DNA of 64,000 nt from Atopsyche davidsoni (taxonomy: Eukaryota; Arthropoda; Insecta; Trichoptera; Hydrobiosidae): assembly GCA_022113835.1 (NCBI GenBank), contig JAILWY010000027.1:684501-748500 (forward strand), given 5' to 3'. Each line of letters starts with the position of its first letter. Within the stretch, counting starts at the first letter, position 1. The notes beneath the pieces were generated by a model, which ran no database searches, had not been told where the DNA came from, and saw only the letters and a list, made by a program, of their open reading frames with translations. A program made the position numbers and the translations under genes. Of the stretch, positions 43,896 to 56,515 are shown piece after piece.

Positions 43896-46085
43896 TAAAA
43901 AATATTATGAGACTTTTTAATATTTAAATAGAGCCCCACAGGCAAGTCACCAAATATGCAGATTTTTTTGTTACAATTGTATACGCGCGATTTTTTTGCA
44001 AAATATCCATAAACAGCTTTGTTTTTATTAGATTTTTTTTTAAAGCATTTAAGTCACAAATGGTTGTGTCGATTTTTAAACATTTATTTATAATAAATTT
44101 GTGCAAAAGAAGAAGAAGAAGAAGCGCTGCCCGCAGTTAGGGTAGCTCCGAATGAAGCCTTCGGTCTAACGAAAGCAATACTCCCCCGCACTTGTATGAA
44201 TCTGCACAGCCTGTTCTGTCTCCTCAAACATCCCTTCTTTATGCTTCAACTACAGACTCGCATAGAACTCATCGAATAGTGTATTTTTGTAAAAAATTGA
44301 CAATTTAACCAATATTGAGGTAATCTTTGTCTTTAATATTTTTTTCAGAGCTGTAACATCTGTTTTATGATTAAAAATCAACTAAAGATCACCGCCACCT
44401 CGGATTATGTGTTTAAGCCAGACTTGTATAAAACTCCACGAATAAAGTATACTCGCTTAAATTAAGATAGTTTACTAATATAAATAATTTTAATATAAAT
44501 ATCTTTTAAATTGACCTTTGAAAATAAATAATATTTTTTATTGTAAATGTGAATTTGATTAATTTAATTAAGAACTTTGAATCGAAATAACTCCCACCTT
44601 TATTTACTGTGTCACCACTAACCGATTAATATCTGCCATCTCTGTCATCAAATATCCAGATGGTCACATAAACAATGATCAGTGAGCTAATCTATAATTT
44701 TAATCATCAATTAACTTTCCACTTGGGCTAATTACCCCCCACGCACGAAAGTATCTTGAAATTCAATTTAAATAACAAGTAAATATTTGTAGTTATTAAA
44801 AATATGTAAGGTTTAAATAATTAAAAATTAAGGTATGTTTATTTCAACTGAGTGATTACTAGATCAACCCTCGATCTGATAGGCGAATCCCAAACTGATA
44901 TTATTTGGTTCACCCCTGTTTCGGTTTACTTTATCAAATGTATCACTATAAAAATTTTGAAATACATAATGCAAAATTTTAATATGATCTTTTATAATTC
45001 GGTTGCATATATCAAATATTTGTTTGCAAATATGTTAATTTTTTTAAAAAGAAATGGTACAAATAAATCGTCACGAAGTCTAGGCTCCGAGTTCGAATCC
45101 CTAAAAAATCCAGCTTTGTGTTATATTCGTATAAAAATATAATCTTTATGAGTAAGGAGAAGGAATGATCTTTGCGAAAATTCTCTGATCTCTAAAACAG
45201 ATTTTTTTAAATTTTTGTATATAGCAAAGACAATACCAGATTCTTAACAAGTCAGACACAGTCGTAACTGCTTTTAACACTTTGCCCTCTAGTCTCTAGC
45301 AGTGGGCTTGTACAGTAATTACTACATTAAAATTTGTCTGTTCGTAAACATTAAAAATTAATACGCTGTATATTTAACCTGTTGAAAATAAAAAAAAAAA
45401 AACAAATTGTTATAGCGCAACGTATTTATTTATAATTTGGTAAATAATTACAATTGCTCAAGCTTTAACTATCTATAATCAAGTTCATTGCGTGTTGTCT
45501 TATTTTATAACTAGAGATCGAAAGACGATTGCAATTCCAGTGCCGGTGCATCTAATTAATTAAAAAATATATATATTGTTGATCTTTTCTTACATTGTTT
45601 AATTTTTATATATGTATGACATTCAATATTAAAATTAAATTTAAAAATCTTTTCAAGCTGAAATTTATTTAATGATTTCAATTTTTTCTAGAAATATCTT
45701 GAAAATCTAACCTTAAGTAAAATGCAAAAAATAACAACAACAAAAAAGTTTTCTTGCGTAAATTAAAAAAAAACCCAATGATTTGTAAACCATCTTATTT
45801 GAAATCATAGTTTAAAATATTGAATTTTGATTAAATACTTTGAATAAGGAATTGCTTTATACGAGCTTAATTTAAAAAAAAAAAGTAATTTGTCTTTCAA
45901 CAAAAGAAACAATCAAAATTATAAATTAAAACCAGTCTTAACGGTTAGTCATTTTCCTAAAAAGGACACCCACAATCAACTCAAATAATTATAATTGAGT
46001 TATCAATTTAGATGAAATAATGTTGCCTGTTATAATTAATCAAAGATTTACTAATCAAGGCTAAAAGTTCAATCGAAACATTGCT
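43896..46085. other. AT-rich non-coding stretch
   Basis: No exon, RNA gene or clear repeat is recognised apart from a short AAG microsatellite near 44106-44124. Confidence 0.4.
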
Positions 46086-46275
46086 TTATGAATTCAATTA
46101 CTTCACGGGGGCTGCTACCGCAAAAGTGTGGTTCGCATCGATCCAATCGGCGCCCAGCGTGGTCCCCCAGCAGCCGTTAAACTTTTTGCTATTAGTCCCC
46201 TATTGTCAAGCCCCTCCTTGTCACTTGTTAATGGTTTGTAATCGTTTCCCCGCCTGTAAATGATGGGATGCAGTG
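46086..46275. other. Compositionally distinct block, possible conserved non-coding element
   Basis: A sharply bounded, balanced-composition block (CTTCACGGGGGCTGCTACCG to GTAAATGATGGGATGCAGTG) in very AT-rich surroundings. It has a short open frame but no family match. Confidence 0.25.
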
Positions 46276-48384
46276 GTCCTTAATTTTAAATATATCTATA
46301 TAATAATCTTCAATAAATTAACTTTTAATTACAAAGTATTGAGTAGTTAGCACATCATGTAATTCCAGAAAATCAGGAAAATGCCGGAGATGTTACAAAG
46401 CAAACACAATCAATTCTGTCATTAACCGTTTGAAGCCGGTAAAACCGATATTTTTTGAATAAGGTCTTTAGTGGTATGTTTACTTATAAAATTCAACGTA
46501 ACTTAAAATTTAAGAAATTTTGAATTTATATTAAAATAAATTAATAAGTTTGTTATCCCTATTTTAATTTTTTATAATTTATAAAGTTAAATATTGGAGT
46601 AAAAAATACACAAATTTTGCACTCTATGAAAGTGCAGAATTATTGCATTATATAAAAAAAATATTATATGGCTAAGAAGTTTCTTATATATTAGGTGCAC
46701 ATATGTTATATTATGCGGGAGAACAAAAAAGGACATTCCCATATTGCATATGTTAGCAGTAGGTCTCCCCCACCAGCAGTGCAGGTCCCCTGTATAGATT
46801 TTGCATTATCCACAGCCCATTGGCTGCAATTATACGACGGCAGTCAGCGACCACTTAAGACAGAGTAGTGGAACCGTTGGACAAAGAGCCGATTTGAAAG
46901 TATAATTTTTGTCATTAGCGAAGAATCGCACGGAAGGAAGTCTAGATTGGGATTCTTGAATCGAGAACAGCTTCTGAGAAGAAGTGAGTACCTGTTTGAA
47001 TTGGAAACCGATATTTAGTGTATTAAATGTTTTGGATTTAATTTAATTTTACGAAATATCTCTACTTCATGTTTCATTGAAATAAACTTTACCAAATGTG
47101 TTTTGAGACGCAGAATATGAAGAAAAACTAAAAGATAAAAAAAGTTGTTGTGTATTAACGTCATAATGTATGTACATGTAAAATATTTAAAGCTGCTTTA
47201 AAAATAGCATTTTCAGCATTAAAAAGTATTTTTAGCTATTTTTATAATGTCTACACAATAAAATGACTTGACGATGAGTTCTGTTTATATTTTTAACTTA
47301 TCAATCATTAAAGTACATAGGTTTTGGCAGTCATGGTAATAAGATGATTTGGTTTCTTGGATGTTAAGCTGCTTGAAGTTTTCTGTCCTTCGACGTTTTG
47401 GTTCCCGTGTAGAAACCATCTTTTAAGTTTTTTCCTTGAATCCCATTAATTCAAAAAGACAGTTCTGGTCTAAAAGAACCGTTTTAAAACACAATATACA
47501 ACCCCGGGTGTTTTTTACAGTTATTTTATTTATTAGATTAGGTCTGCTGCAATCATAGGTTGGGTTTAACCCTCTCACGCCGGTCGGGTCCGTTCCGGGT
47601 CTGGAGGGTCCACTTGCATGGTGATTTATCGAGTCGCCGGCTCCAAAAACCCCAGCACAATGCAGCATTATAATCTATAAACTTACCCTGCTATTATTAA
47701 AATCCAGAGAAAATCTGGATCGGGGTAGTTGGAAATTTTGGAATGTGTTCTAAATATTATGATTAAACAATAAATATTTTCAATTTATATCGGACATCAC
47801 CACGAAGCATTCACAATACTGTTTACTGTACATCTGATAATAAAAAATAAGCAATTTCATCTAAAATTCAAAATCATGGTTACATTGCTCGCCATGACAA
47901 CGAAGCCCATAAGCCACGATGTAGGATATCGAATAAAAATAAATCGACAAAATGTACAGCCTTCTATTTTACGGTTTAGTATCGAACTAAATTTCGTACA
48001 TTTTTCTACCAAAACTATGTTTTCACAAAAACACACGGCCATATATATTTTATTCTCCAAATTCACGATACGCGTCGCTGAAACGCGATTGTTATCGATT
48101 TGCTTCTATTTGATAGTTACGACCGTGACAATGTGCTTAAAACTGCTGTGCATTATATTATTTGTTAGCAAGTGTATAACTGCGAGTTTAACTTGCTTGC
48201 ATAGTAGGCTGACTATAAATGATAAAAAAAGCTGATAATATAAATACCGAAGACCCTGATAGCTTGCAGTTTAGATATTTTTTGGAATTTTAGGCTAAGC
48301 AAAAACATTAATTATTTTTTGCTGTTTATCTCTGCGTACAATATCTCGGGTTAGGTCTTGTTAAGTTGTATTAAGGTGTTTCAT
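46276..48384. other. AT-rich non-coding stretch
   Basis: Nothing firm. A short GC-rich patch near 47570-47660 (CTCTCACGCCGGTCGGGTCC) gives a chance reverse frame. Confidence 0.4.
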
Positions 48385-48612
48385 CAAGCAATTTCATCTT
48401 TATCAAGTGCCTCTCCTCAAAGTAGGTTGGCGACTATTTCACTGAGCATATATCCATGCTGAGCCAGTGTTGATGGTTAAGGAGGAAATAGTGTAGTGAG
48501 TCCTTCTACACTGCAGTTTTATATTGGAAGAAAAAGTCTGCTTATTGCTGATGCCCAATAGCATTATTATATATCACTTCCTTAAGAAGCTCTGGCGTTT
48601 AGATCTGTAGAA
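48385..48612 (+). repeat. Dispersed repeat family A, copy 3
   Basis: Same blocks as copies 1 and 2: GTGCCTCTCCTCAAAG, GAGTCCTTCTACACTGCAG, GCATTATTATATATCA and AGCTCTGGCGTTTAGATCTG. The last block is shared with copy 1. Confidence 0.6.
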
Positions 48613-51169
48613 ATAATAGTAGAAGCCTCCCAACCTCGACAAGGTACATCCAGAGCACATCCCTGCAGAATCATTCCATCAAGTCCAGTACTTCATGACG
48701 GATCTTTAACATACGCTCAGGGTACAGAATGGCAGCTTTGCACAAGCAGTAGAACGAGGAGAGCGGGGAGGACATCAATATTACAATTTAGATATTATTT
48801 ATTAATTGAATAGACAAGTAAGTAGAATGCATGCGTGTGTGTGGTGTCCTGGCAGAGTATCCGGACTGGCGTCACGTCACAGCTGACGACCACAGCCGCG
48901 CCGCCGGGCGTGACGGGCGCCAGCAGAGTGAAAAGTGATTTGTAAATTCTGTGATGTAGATAATAATTCAAGCGACCCTGTACTAACATTCAACTATCAC
49001 ACATATTGTACAATCCTTTCTTTGCCCTTCGGTATTACTCGACATGCTCTTCTACTTACCATACTGGTAAATATAGTAGTTGCGCGGTGATGGTTTTGGA
49101 CGAAAGCTGGGAATCGACGCTCAGTCACCGCGGTAACCACATTGAGGTACGTAATATATATTAATGGAAATCTTCTCGGAATTATTTTTACACTTGTGAT
49201 TCTTTACATGAACACAATACGAATGCAATGAGTCGTTATACCACATCGATCACATTCTGCCTTCCACAATTTATTTAACGGTATATTATACATAGTGGAA
49301 TTTCATTATAAAATATTTATACCGATGATCCAAATGATTCTGCTTAAAATGCTAACATAGCATGTTGGCGAAACTAGTCGTGTCAGCACATAAGAAGTCG
49401 TATAAAATATAATTTTTTTTATTAAAAAATATTTAATATAACTGCTGCTTTGATTTTGAACTCGCATCGCGGCACTGCTGACGAGCTCCACTTCCTTCCT
49501 GATTGTCGCCGCAGCGAAGGGTCACATTTCCAGCCGCAGGGCGTCAATTGACAGAATCATCCAAACAAACCGTTAAGAAACATTAAATTTTTTTTTTATT
49601 AATTTCCCAACACTACTTCTATAATAAATATTCGAGTTGACCTCCCAAAAGCCAAATATTTGTATAGTTTGTGTAACATTTTTCCTAAGCATGCTGGTAC
49701 ACATATTTGTGCAATATACGTAAAACGACTTAATTTTGATATTATGTTTTTCATTTATCACATTGAATAATATAATGCATTTCATGTATTTAAAAAAATG
49801 AGTTTTAAGCTGTATATTGCGGGCACGTAGGCTCTAACATCTTAGATACAAACAAGGCCATAATGTACATAAGGCTTGTGTATCAAATATCTTACACACA
49901 CGTTTGGTTCATGAAAGAGCTATTGAATCTTTGTGTAAATCAAAAGCAACCAATTATAGAACCGTTACTACCTGTCAATACCTTCAATAGAGATTTACCT
50001 GCGTAATACAACCAAACGCTTCTAGAAGATCGGTTTTGATATTACTAAACAGAGATAAGCCATACCTAAAATGGCTTTTACGCAAATTAATATAATTTAA
50101 TTATTCAAATCATATTGTTACAGCTTTATGCAAGTTTATATTAAAACATACTTAAATTTAAAGTATATGTTTATTTATATAATAGTATTTATTTCACTTA
50201 TATATTAAATTAGTATTAAAGTAGATTTGCCACTTATGAAACGACAAAAAATATCTAATTACAGGGACTCAAAATATTATGCATTATTTGAATGAAATAC
50301 TTGTATTAGGAAAACAGATTTAATATAATAAGCCAATTGGCTTATCTGGAATTGCTCATGATTGATACCATTGACCAATATTGTCTCTTGTTTTTTTTAA
50401 TGGAAATAAAAAAATATATATATTTGCCTCGTATTTCCAAATAGGATAATAATTTTAAATATTTTTTTTTGTGATAAATGTGAATAAAAATTCTGGAGAC
50501 GGAACTTACTAGATGCAGCCGCAGTTGCCTCTGATCGCTTTGGGCTACTTGCTTATCTGCTTCATTCGATTGTGCAAAGGGTCGTTTTGCATTTTTATTG
50601 AATTCTAAACATTTTTTTGATTAGAACATTAAAATATTATTTATTTTCATACAATTTGGACTAAAATATTGCCCTAAAATTGTGTCGCCTGTGGCGTACT
50701 GCATCCACCGGTATGCACTCTCGGATTAAAGGAAAATAATATCCGGGCATATCTATGTTTATTATTTTAGAAACAACAGTCGGGTTTCAAAATGTTTCTG
50801 TAGATTCATTGTCTATTCCTGAGTACAAATTGCCAGACAAAGTCCAGATGACGGATTAGTCACGTACGAGATGAATATCGAATCTTGGGATGACGTCACG
50901 TCATGGGCAGTGATGCCATCTTGCAGGCGCGTGGCCATGACCTCGGAGCTATGGGAATTTCATAAATTGAATAAATATTTAATCGGTTTTTGATGTATTT
51001 GAAAAAAAACGTATTACAATAATATTTGCTATAAACTGTGTTGTCATAAAAGCTATGGAAATAACTTGAACAAATGGAAGTATGTATGCGGCATTTCTGA
51101 AAATTATTATTAAATATATATGTTTATATATATATATATAAAATGAAAGTTAGATGTGAATGGTTCAGA
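48613..51169. other. Non-coding sequence with small GC-rich patches
   Basis: Patches at about 48850-48930 and 49455-49560 are richer in GC, without a recognisable product. A diverged family C MITE fragment lies at 49340-49400. Confidence 0.35.
49340..49400. mobile_element. Foldback MITE family C, short fragment
   Basis: The phrase TGTTGGCGAAACTAGTCGTG matches the GGTTGGCGAAACCGGTCAC arm of the family with a few changes. Confidence 0.35.
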
Positions 51170-51415
51170 GTTTCCACTTGATAAATGGCTTGAACCCTCA
51201 CCTGCGCGAATCTTAATCGGCGGCAGGGGTGGTGACCCCGCTGACCCCTGTCGTTGCATGCTAAGGTCGGCGACTCCTGCTCGGCGCTCGGGTCAGGCAT
51301 TCCGGCAACTTGTCAGTCGTCAATCATCTTCAGGTCATATTCCTGACGATGGTCCCAACACGGGGATCGAAACGTCGGCAGAGTCAATACCTCAAGCAGC
51401 ATAACACCCAAGAAA
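51170..51415 (+). repeat. Repeat with hairpin motif ending GAAACGTCGG
   Basis: A GC-rich stretch ending in CCTGACGATGGTCCC-loop-GGGGATCGAAACGTCGG. The flanking bases form a stem, and the same layout occurs at 12900-13160 (reverse) and in 55769-56179. Probably part of an uncharacterised retro-element. Confidence 0.35.
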
Positions 51416-54400
51416 CATTTGTTTTTGAGTATCTTATAGTATAAAGACCTAGCACCATTTAAAAATTTCGAAATCTACTTTGCGTATTTGGTGGAACGAC
51501 TTCGTCCGTCCTCGGGTAATTCCGTCGGCAATCGGCGAGTGAACTACATTGCGCGGTTGCTATTTGAATATGCAAATTGAATAGTCCAGGTCTTCAAACT
51601 TACGGTTCATCATATCGCGTTATAGTAGTGAGCCATACCTGTTCAACGCAAAAAAACAGAATTCGCTCACATATTTGGCTCGTGCAGAACCGCGTCGCCA
51701 ACAATTCCGAGTAGCGTGTTTTGAATATCTAGTACAAAGAGAAAATGTTTTTTCTCATTAAGTACTGACGCTTCTGCTGTCAACCAAGTGGCCCTTGGCC
51801 GACCTTACGGGTGTGATTTTTCGTGCTAAATTTTCAAAACAAGCTTTCATTAATCTCATAGTCATATATCACAACTACCGCTGCCAACCACGCGGCTCAC
51901 GAAATTACAAAAATTTCGCTTCGTACTATTATTTCGAGACATCGCTAGCCTTGCACGAGCGTGTTGGTTCTAAATCTCCGCTGCTGACTATGTGGCACTT
52001 GGGCTAGATTCCAAAGGTAGTGTTTCATTCTTTATGCTTTAAACGCGCTGTCAGTTCATAGTACGAAATGAGATATTAATGCTCGAATCACGAAGCCGAG
52101 AAGTTAATATGAATTCCATCTGATTAATTGACAGGTACACGAGGTGTGCGGTCACTGGAGGCTTCCTAGAGTACCCGCGCCGTTATTACGGACCCGTATA
52201 AGGTCCGAAAATTCCCGACTCATCTTTACACTTTGAATACCTCCGCGCCATCGCGGCAGGTCAATGGTGCTATCTAAGATTATATCAAATGTTTTTATGA
52301 CAATATGACATAGTCGGGGACATGTGGTTTTGACGGTTGTGTCTCGTAAGTATTTGATGATGTTATCGGCGTTATTTTTTATTCGAGATAAGATCGAGTA
52401 TCTTTGTCATAAAAAAGTATCAATTTACAACTCATCAACCTATAATACATAGTCAATAAGAGTATATTCAAGATATAATCAAATATTTTTGTAAAATTAT
52501 GACATAGATTGGGATATATAAGTTTGACGCTAATGTATAGTTATTAAGTATTTAATGATATTATCTATGAATATTGTGAGATGATATCATATGTCATCTT
52601 CAAATATTCAATAAGCATCCACTATTTTCTCGAAAATTATTACGAAAATTACATATATTCAAATAATTACTATCACTTGATATGGTTTTGATACTGTCTT
52701 TATTTTTTTCTGTATTTTTGTAGACTTATATCAATATATCACAATCTGAAACTGGATTCTGATTCTGAAAATATTTTATAATTTTAGAGATCACAAATCA
52801 ATTTATCATTAAGAAATATACATGTACTTTATAGAAAAATTCATTTTATCATTCATCTCTATTGCTTAAAATATCATAATAAAACTAGTACAAGTACTTT
52901 ATTATTAAATCGTTGCTGATGTTGATGTCTGATAACTTAAAAATTTGATCACGCTAGATCACGCAAATCCACGATGTCAAGAATAACTAATGCTTATTAG
53001 CACTCCGAGGAACGTTTGAATAGTGTTTTTAATGAAGTTTTGAGCCTAATACGTTGATAAAAAATATGGAATCATCCTACACCGAAGTCAAAATAAATAG
53101 AAATATGGGCTTTGTTTTTTTTTTGCGTCACGTTCATTTGCACACCCACACGCAAGTAGGCTCCATTATTTAGTCGAAATTATAACAAATATTAATTAAT
53201 CATTACTTGAAGGTTCGCTAATTCCGACCTCCATGTAAGTATTTTCCATTAGTTCTCGGTAAAGCGCCTGCAGCGAGGAAACGTGCCATCTGTGACCAGA
53301 CGCGGAGTGGAATGGAACATTTTTTTAGAGACACGCTATAGAAGCACTTCAGTCATGAAGAGGAACACATCTCAGTGAAAATCTGTTTGTAATTCAACAC
53401 ATGCAGAGTATAATCAAGTATTGTGACTATACAAGGTGGTTTTGACATTGCACAAATATTTTGATGTCTGCATAAAAATTGAATTTTTAGATTTTTACAA
53501 TATATTATATAAGGAAGTTTAAACATGAAAGAGGTTTAAAACTTAGTCGTTGAAGTTATTATTTCGTATCTACACGACCACAAAATTTTCATAAAATAAA
53601 TACTATTATTAATTATTTTATTTTAAATACTAGAAAAGTTAAATCATAAACAATGATGTAAAATATATATGTGATTTGTCTTTTTGTAATGAATTATATT
53701 TTTCGCCAAAAATAAAAAAAAGTATTCTCGCCTTAATTATTATTTTAATAAAACTGTATGCATAACAGTTTAAGCATCACTGTTTCTAGAATGTACTGAA
53801 TATTAAATAGTTACCATATTTTTAGAGAAATCAAGGTTATATTTATTGCCCGATAATTAACCAAAATTAAAGTTATGATTAACATGCTAATGTAACTTTT
53901 TTCACATGTGGGGTAACGATAGGCTCACATGTGTTTCAAAAATATGTCATAATCTAGTGATAATTATGCTAAACATTACCACATGTGCCTGGCGGTACAT
54001 TATAAATTTTTCTCCCATGTCAAAATATACAGAGTGGATAATGCATCTATGAAAAAGTAGAAGCTTTTGCGTATAATTTTAAAGTATGATTCTAAAAAAT
54101 AATAAAAAAATCACTCAGGTAAAGATTAATAATTTATCAATTCTTCAGAATAAATCAAAAATTGAAATATATCCGATCATTAAAGTCAATTCAATTAAAA
54201 CCATTGCCGGTATAATTTTATAAAATGTATTTTCGATATTATAAATTTATCACTATTGTTTGAAACCAAGAATCAGATATAATTAATCCGAGTGACTTGC
54301 AGCACCAGTTCGACAACAGACAGTTAAAGATTCATAAATATTTATATTGATTAAAAAATAAATAAAACTTTAAATATTGAAGGCCTTTGATCCTCGCATT

Positions 54401-55768
54401 CTTTAAATACATTATATGTAGATTTTCCAAGCCCGGGCGTGATTTGTTTGACTTTTTATTAGCGCCGTTTAAAAGTAAAAGCCATTTTTTTAATTTGAAT
54501 TTGAATATTTAATAAAATGACTGCATTCTGAATATTTTATTCATGTTTAATTTAGTTATTCTCTCAGATGAAGAACGGAGATTTACATAACGGGAATGAG
54601 CAGGAGATCCTTTAATAATATCGATTCTGATGCATTTAAAACATTGAAGATCCAGCAATAATTTTGTATTTTTAAAAAACACGTTAATACATAGTCTTGA
54701 AATGACCAAAACAGTATATAATAGATAATAAACAAATAAATCAAAACAAAATAATATATGTGTAAATATTTTAGTTATGTGAACAAATTGTTGACTTAGC
54801 AAACCACCAACGCATAGCAAGTAAATAAAGATTTTATTGAAGAGCTTTGGAAAGCACTTTGTGGGCCGAAATACTCAAATATAAGGAGCTGTTGTTACTT
54901 CATTAATCTATATATATTTTATTTTTCTATTCACTACCTTGAGGCCAAGAAAAAAAGACAAATTAATTAAGTAAGAAAATCAAATCGACAGGCAAGCCAT
55001 GTTGTGACCAGACTTATCTTACTACTTAAGAACGCAATCCAGCATCATTTTTTTAATTTGTCTATTTTAGCGATAAAAATATAAATATTTTAGAACAATA
55101 AACATATTTTATTCTAGAAATTAAATAAACGCTCTTGGCAACAATTTATCTGCTTTTGCTTTGTTATAAATATATTTGCATATGAGATTTGATTTATATT
55201 CAATAGCTCAGATTTTAAACACTATTGCACAGCAGATTCAATTTTTTTTTACCATATTAACATTAAATTATAAATTCAGCCGAATATTTTATTTTGGTGT
55301 TTAAATTAACAGCATAGCCGATAGAAAACGACATTTAAAGGTTTCGTTGCATGAGTATACATTCCATTACTAGTTTTTTTTCATAGAGCGTTACTTGATA
55401 TCTTCATTTCAATTTTTATGATCCATATGTGTCACTTAATTGCGCCATTATTGCATGTTCGTTGTGCTCGTGGCAGCTTAGCCATCAATTAGTCAGTCAT
55501 ATGATTTTTAAGCGTGACGTTTGTGGGATCTGGAGGTTAATTTTTTTCAAAATCATATAAACTTCGACCATCACAAAGACGTTATTTATAATTTACATCA
55601 CGACTTCCTACGTTGTTTTTTTTTTTAAATATAAAACTTCTTTATTTTTGAAAGTGATATCTATTTATAAATGCAGTAGTGGGCAACATTTGCCTTTCTC
55701 ACCGAAAAGACTCATTTTTATATATATTTTGAGATTTTTCAAAACAAACATTGAAATGTAATCACTGG
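51416..55768. other. Non-coding gene desert sequence
   Basis: No exon is recognised. An octamer-type ATGCAAAT word occurs at 51570-51577, and balanced-composition patches lie at about 52150-52260 and 55430-55540. Confidence 0.4.
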
Positions 55769-56179
55769 TAAATGAAAGCAATTTTATGTATACTTCACAT
55801 GAGTTTATTTATTTTCAGCATAACTAGTTTCGACCATAACCTGGTCATCATCATCAAACAAAATACACCAACGGAAAAATGGTAACAATAGTTCAGATGA
55901 GGGTTATACTATTAGTTGCAACCACTACACGTTATAAATTGGATCTTAAACAAACTGTAGCACACATTTTTATAACGTTTAGTGGTTCCAACTAATAGTA
56001 TAACCCTCATCTGAACTATTGTTACCATTTTTCCGTTGGTGTATTTAAACATATGTTGCTTTTATATTTTGTTTTAGTTTATTCTGCATCTGATACTGAT
56101 GACCAGGTTATGGTCGAAACTATTTATGCTGTAAATAAATAAACTCATGTGATGCATACAAAAAAAATTCTTTCATTTA
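55769..56179. mobile_element. Large hairpin element of about 410 bp
   Basis: The left arm 55769-55938 and right arm 55969-56179 are inverted repeats sharing CACATGAGTTTATTTATTT, GTTTCGACCATAACCTGGTC and AATGGTAACAATAGTTCAGA. The right arm carries about 49 extra bases (near 56040-56090) that the left lacks. The loop is about 30 bases. No coding frame is present. Confidence 0.85.
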
Positions 56180-56257
56180 TCAATGATATGGATCTTCACC
56201 AAGCAAATGCTTTGTCCATAAATATAATGAAATGTAATCAGTCAGCAAATTGTATTT
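56180..56257. other. Short AT-rich spacer
   Basis: Nothing recognised. Confidence 0.4.
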
Positions 56258-56515
56258 TTGAATGATATAATGAAACAAAGCCCCGGCAAGCAACAAATGC
56301 TCCTGACGTCTCCGGTACTAATTGCGGCCCGTGTGCTCAGTTGTCAATCATGTTTGGCTAAGGAAGTTATCCAATCAATTATCTACCTCTTGCCGTTGTG
56401 TGCGACAGCTGGGCCCCACGTGGGAGGAGGCTCGCAGCACGCACCGGCCACGTGGGCTGGACCGAGCTGTCCCACCGAAGGGGTCCTCAACGGCGGCCTC
56501 CGAGCACAGAAAAAA
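56258..56515. other. GC-rich block, possible conserved non-coding element
   Basis: Contains GGGCCCCACGTGGGAGGAGG and CCGGCCACGTGGGCTGG, giving two CACGTG E-boxes about 50 bases apart, and CCAATCAATTAT upstream. Open frames on both strands overlap and look like chance. Confidence 0.3.

Noticed and set aside
45085..45105. B-box-like GAGTTCGAATCCC suggesting a tRNA gene
   Set aside because: No A-box at the right distance and no cloverleaf can be drawn from the flanks.
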